This document shows positions 62,695-64,000 of a stretch of 64,000 nucleotides of DNA, piece by piece. The notes beneath the pieces were generated by a model, which was not told the DNA's origin, did no database searches, and saw nothing but the letters and a program-made list of their open reading frames with translations. This stretch comes from Pedobacter miscanthi. GTDB taxonomy: Bacteria > Bacteroidota > Bacteroidia > Sphingobacteriales > Sphingobacteriaceae. Position numbers and translations under genes: made by a program. The stretch lies in assembly GCF_003315595.1 (NCBI RefSeq), contig NZ_QNQU01000022.1, forward strand, positions 40,365 through 104,364, read 5' to 3'. Numbering within the stretch: the first letter of the stretch is position 1; every line of letters starts with the position of its first letter.

Positions 62695-63567
62695 ATGAGC
62701 GTTTTAGTAAATAAAGATTCTAAGGTTATCGTTCAGGGTTTTACCGGAAACGAAGGAACTTACCACGCTGAGCAGATGCTGGCCTATGGTACAAACGTAG
62801 TAGGTGGTGTAACGCCTGGCAAAGGTGGGCAATTGCATTTAGAAAAGCCTGTTTTTAACACTGTTAAAGATGCTGTTGATCAAACAGGTGCAAATGTATC
62901 TATCATTTTTGTGCCACCTGCTTTTGCTGCTGATGCAATTATGGAAGCTGCAGAAGGTGGTATTAAAGTTATTGTTTGTATTACCGAAGGTATCCCTACA
63001 AAGGATATGATTCAGGTTAAAGAATATATTGCTGATCGTGATGTTACGCTTATCGGCCCTAACTGCCCTGGTGTAATTACTGCTGATGAAGCTAAAATTG
63101 GTATCATGCCAGGTTTTATCTTCAAAAAAGGTCATGTAGGTGTAGTTTCTAAATCAGGAACTTTAACTTATGAGGCTGTTGATCAGGTAGTTAAAGCTGG
63201 CTTGGGTATTACTACTGCTATCGGTATCGGTGGCGACCCGATTATCGGAACACCTACTGTAGAAGCGGTTAAATTATTAATGAACGACCCTGAAACCCAC
63301 GGTATCATCATGATTGGTGAAATTGGTGGTGGCATGGAAGCTGAAGCAGCGCGCTGGATCAAAGAACACGGTACTAAACCTGTTGTTGGTTTCATCGCTG
63401 GTCAAACTGCGCCTCCGGGACGTAGAATGGGCCACGCTGGTGCTATTGTTGGTGGTGCTGATGATACCGCTGCTGCTAAAATGAAAATCATGCGCGAGTG
63501 TGGTATCCGTGTAGTAGAAAGCCCTGCTGAAATCGGTGCTGCAATGGCAGAAGAATTAGCAAAATAA
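62695..63567 (+). CDS. sucD: Succinyl-CoA ligase (ADP-forming) alpha subunit
   Basis: The alpha subunit of the TCA-cycle enzyme that converts succinyl-CoA to succinate with ATP or GTP formation. The CoA-binding QGFTGNEGTYHAEQM, the VGGVTPGKGG segment and the phosphohistidine His247 in RRMGHAGAIVGG are present; 290 residues is the normal length. sucC is not adjacent in the window. It has its own promoter and terminator. Confidence 0.96.
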   Translation: MSVLVNKDSKVIVQGFTGNEGTYHAEQMLAYGTNVVGGVTPGKGGQLHLEKPVFNTVKDAVDQTGANVSIIFVPPAFAADAIMEAAEGGIKVIVCITEGIPTKDMIQVKEYIADRDVTLIGPNCPGVITADEAKIGIMPGFIFKKGHVGVVSKSGTLTYEAVDQVVKAGLGITTAIGIGGDPIIGTPTVEAVKLLMNDPETHGIIMIGEIGGGMEAEAARWIKEHGTKPVVGFIAGQTAPPGRRMGHAGAIVGGADDTAAAKMKIMRECGIRVVESPAEIGAAMAEELAK

Positions 63568-63590
63568 GATTTTTAAAATCTCTTTATAGA

Positions 63591-63625
63591 AAAGCGTTTC
63601 GATTAAGTTCGAAGCGCTTTTTTTT
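63591..63625 (+). terminator. Terminator after sucD
   Basis: AAAGCGTTTCG and CGAAGCGCTTT pair (one G-T) around ATTAAGTT, followed by eight or more T. Confidence 0.92.
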
Positions 63626-64000
63626 GTGGTCTGCTTTTTAATCGCAAGACGCAAAGAATCCAAAGATTTTGTTTTGGCCTACGCTGATTAACCACAAAGA
63701 CACAAAGGCACAAAGGTTTGTTTTTGATTACTTTCAAAGATTTCCTAGTCGTATTTTTCACCATAGCCGTCACCCTGAATTTATTTCAGGGTCTATTATG
63801 CCGAGGCAATGGGTTAAAACCATCCCGCGTTGTTTCTCTCTCCTCTGGATGAGGAACAGCACAAAGTCAGATGCCCATAGTCGTCACCCTGAATTTATTT
63901 CAGGGTCTATTATGCCGAGGCAATGGGTTAAAACCACTCCACATTGTTTCCCTCTCCTCCAGGAGAGGGATAGCAAAAAAGAACAAAAACCGCAACCTTT
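63626..64000. other. Repeat-rich end of window
   Basis: No gene was found. A CACAAAGACACAAAGGCACAAAGG low-complexity tract lies near 63693-63717, followed by the tandem GTCACCCTGAA units. Confidence 0.6.
63768..63997. repeat. Tandem GTCACCCTGAA hairpin units, 114-bp period
   Basis: CGTCACCCTGAATTTATTTC continuing AGGGTCTATTATGCCGAGGC is found at 63768 and again at 63882. Each is followed by AATGGGTTAAAACCA and a CTCTCCTC-rich segment. The second unit runs to near the window end. The core matches the inverted copy at 976-1005. Confidence 0.88.

Overview
The window looks like chromosomal DNA of a Bacteroidota species in Sphingobacteriaceae, most likely Pedobacter or a close relative. Support comes from two SusC/SusD pairs, an ECF sigma/FecR pair, an atpD-atpC pair apart from the other ATP synthase genes, DUF5683, DUF4293 and BshC genes, secreted GH29/GH97/GH3/GH2 enzymes, promoters of the TTTG-N19-TAnnTTTG type, and almost no Shine-Dalgarno sequences. 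No phage, plasmid, transposase, CRISPR array or rRNA operon was seen.

Layout. Bases 1-12737 hold mostly housekeeping and small genes: the end of a lipoprotein alpha/beta hydrolase, atpDC, a dTDP-rhamnose reductase-like gene, a peroxiredoxin, tRNA-Arg(ACG), a GNAT protein, a decayed Lrp/AsnC gene next to an orphan Cys-rich small ORF, adk, obgE, YdcF-like, YtxH, OsmC and DUF2130 genes. Bases 12738-19086 hold a repeat-rich stretch, a GH97 glycosidase, a thioesterase and an orphan sensor kinase. Bases 19087-24412 hold an FMN reductase and the cluster parA-parB-DUF5683-dapB-lepB. Bases 24500-35244 form a glycan utilisation locus (SusC, SusD, ROK regulator, GH29 fucosidase, GH3 with PA14). Then come a DEAD-box helicase, a second GH29 with a duplicated C-terminal module, bshC, an Ldh2-type dehydrogenase, DUF4293, truA, an ABC exporter and a GH2 enzyme.

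The most interesting region is 48262-58014: ECF sigma, FecR anti-sigma, a SusC with an STN signalling domain, SusD, a lipoprotein of the cyanophycinase (S51) family, an exported isoaspartyl peptidase of the Ntn family, and a second exported cyanophycinase-family protein. Together these form a complete predicted pathway for sensing, cutting and importing cyanophycin (or another beta-aspartyl peptide) in the layout of a polysaccharide utilisation locus. A DctA/GltP-type aspartate/dicarboxylate symporter follows after a terminator. The window ends with rlmF, a VIT1-like transporter, a cupin and sucD.

The intergenic DNA is unusually rich in repeats: a family of about 70-110 bp hairpins (five copies), a GTCACCCTGAA hairpin family (four copies), CGTTCCTACGGAACG elements, a 183-bp structured tandem duplication, and at least eight loci of degenerate repeats that share a 7-bp period although their sequences differ.
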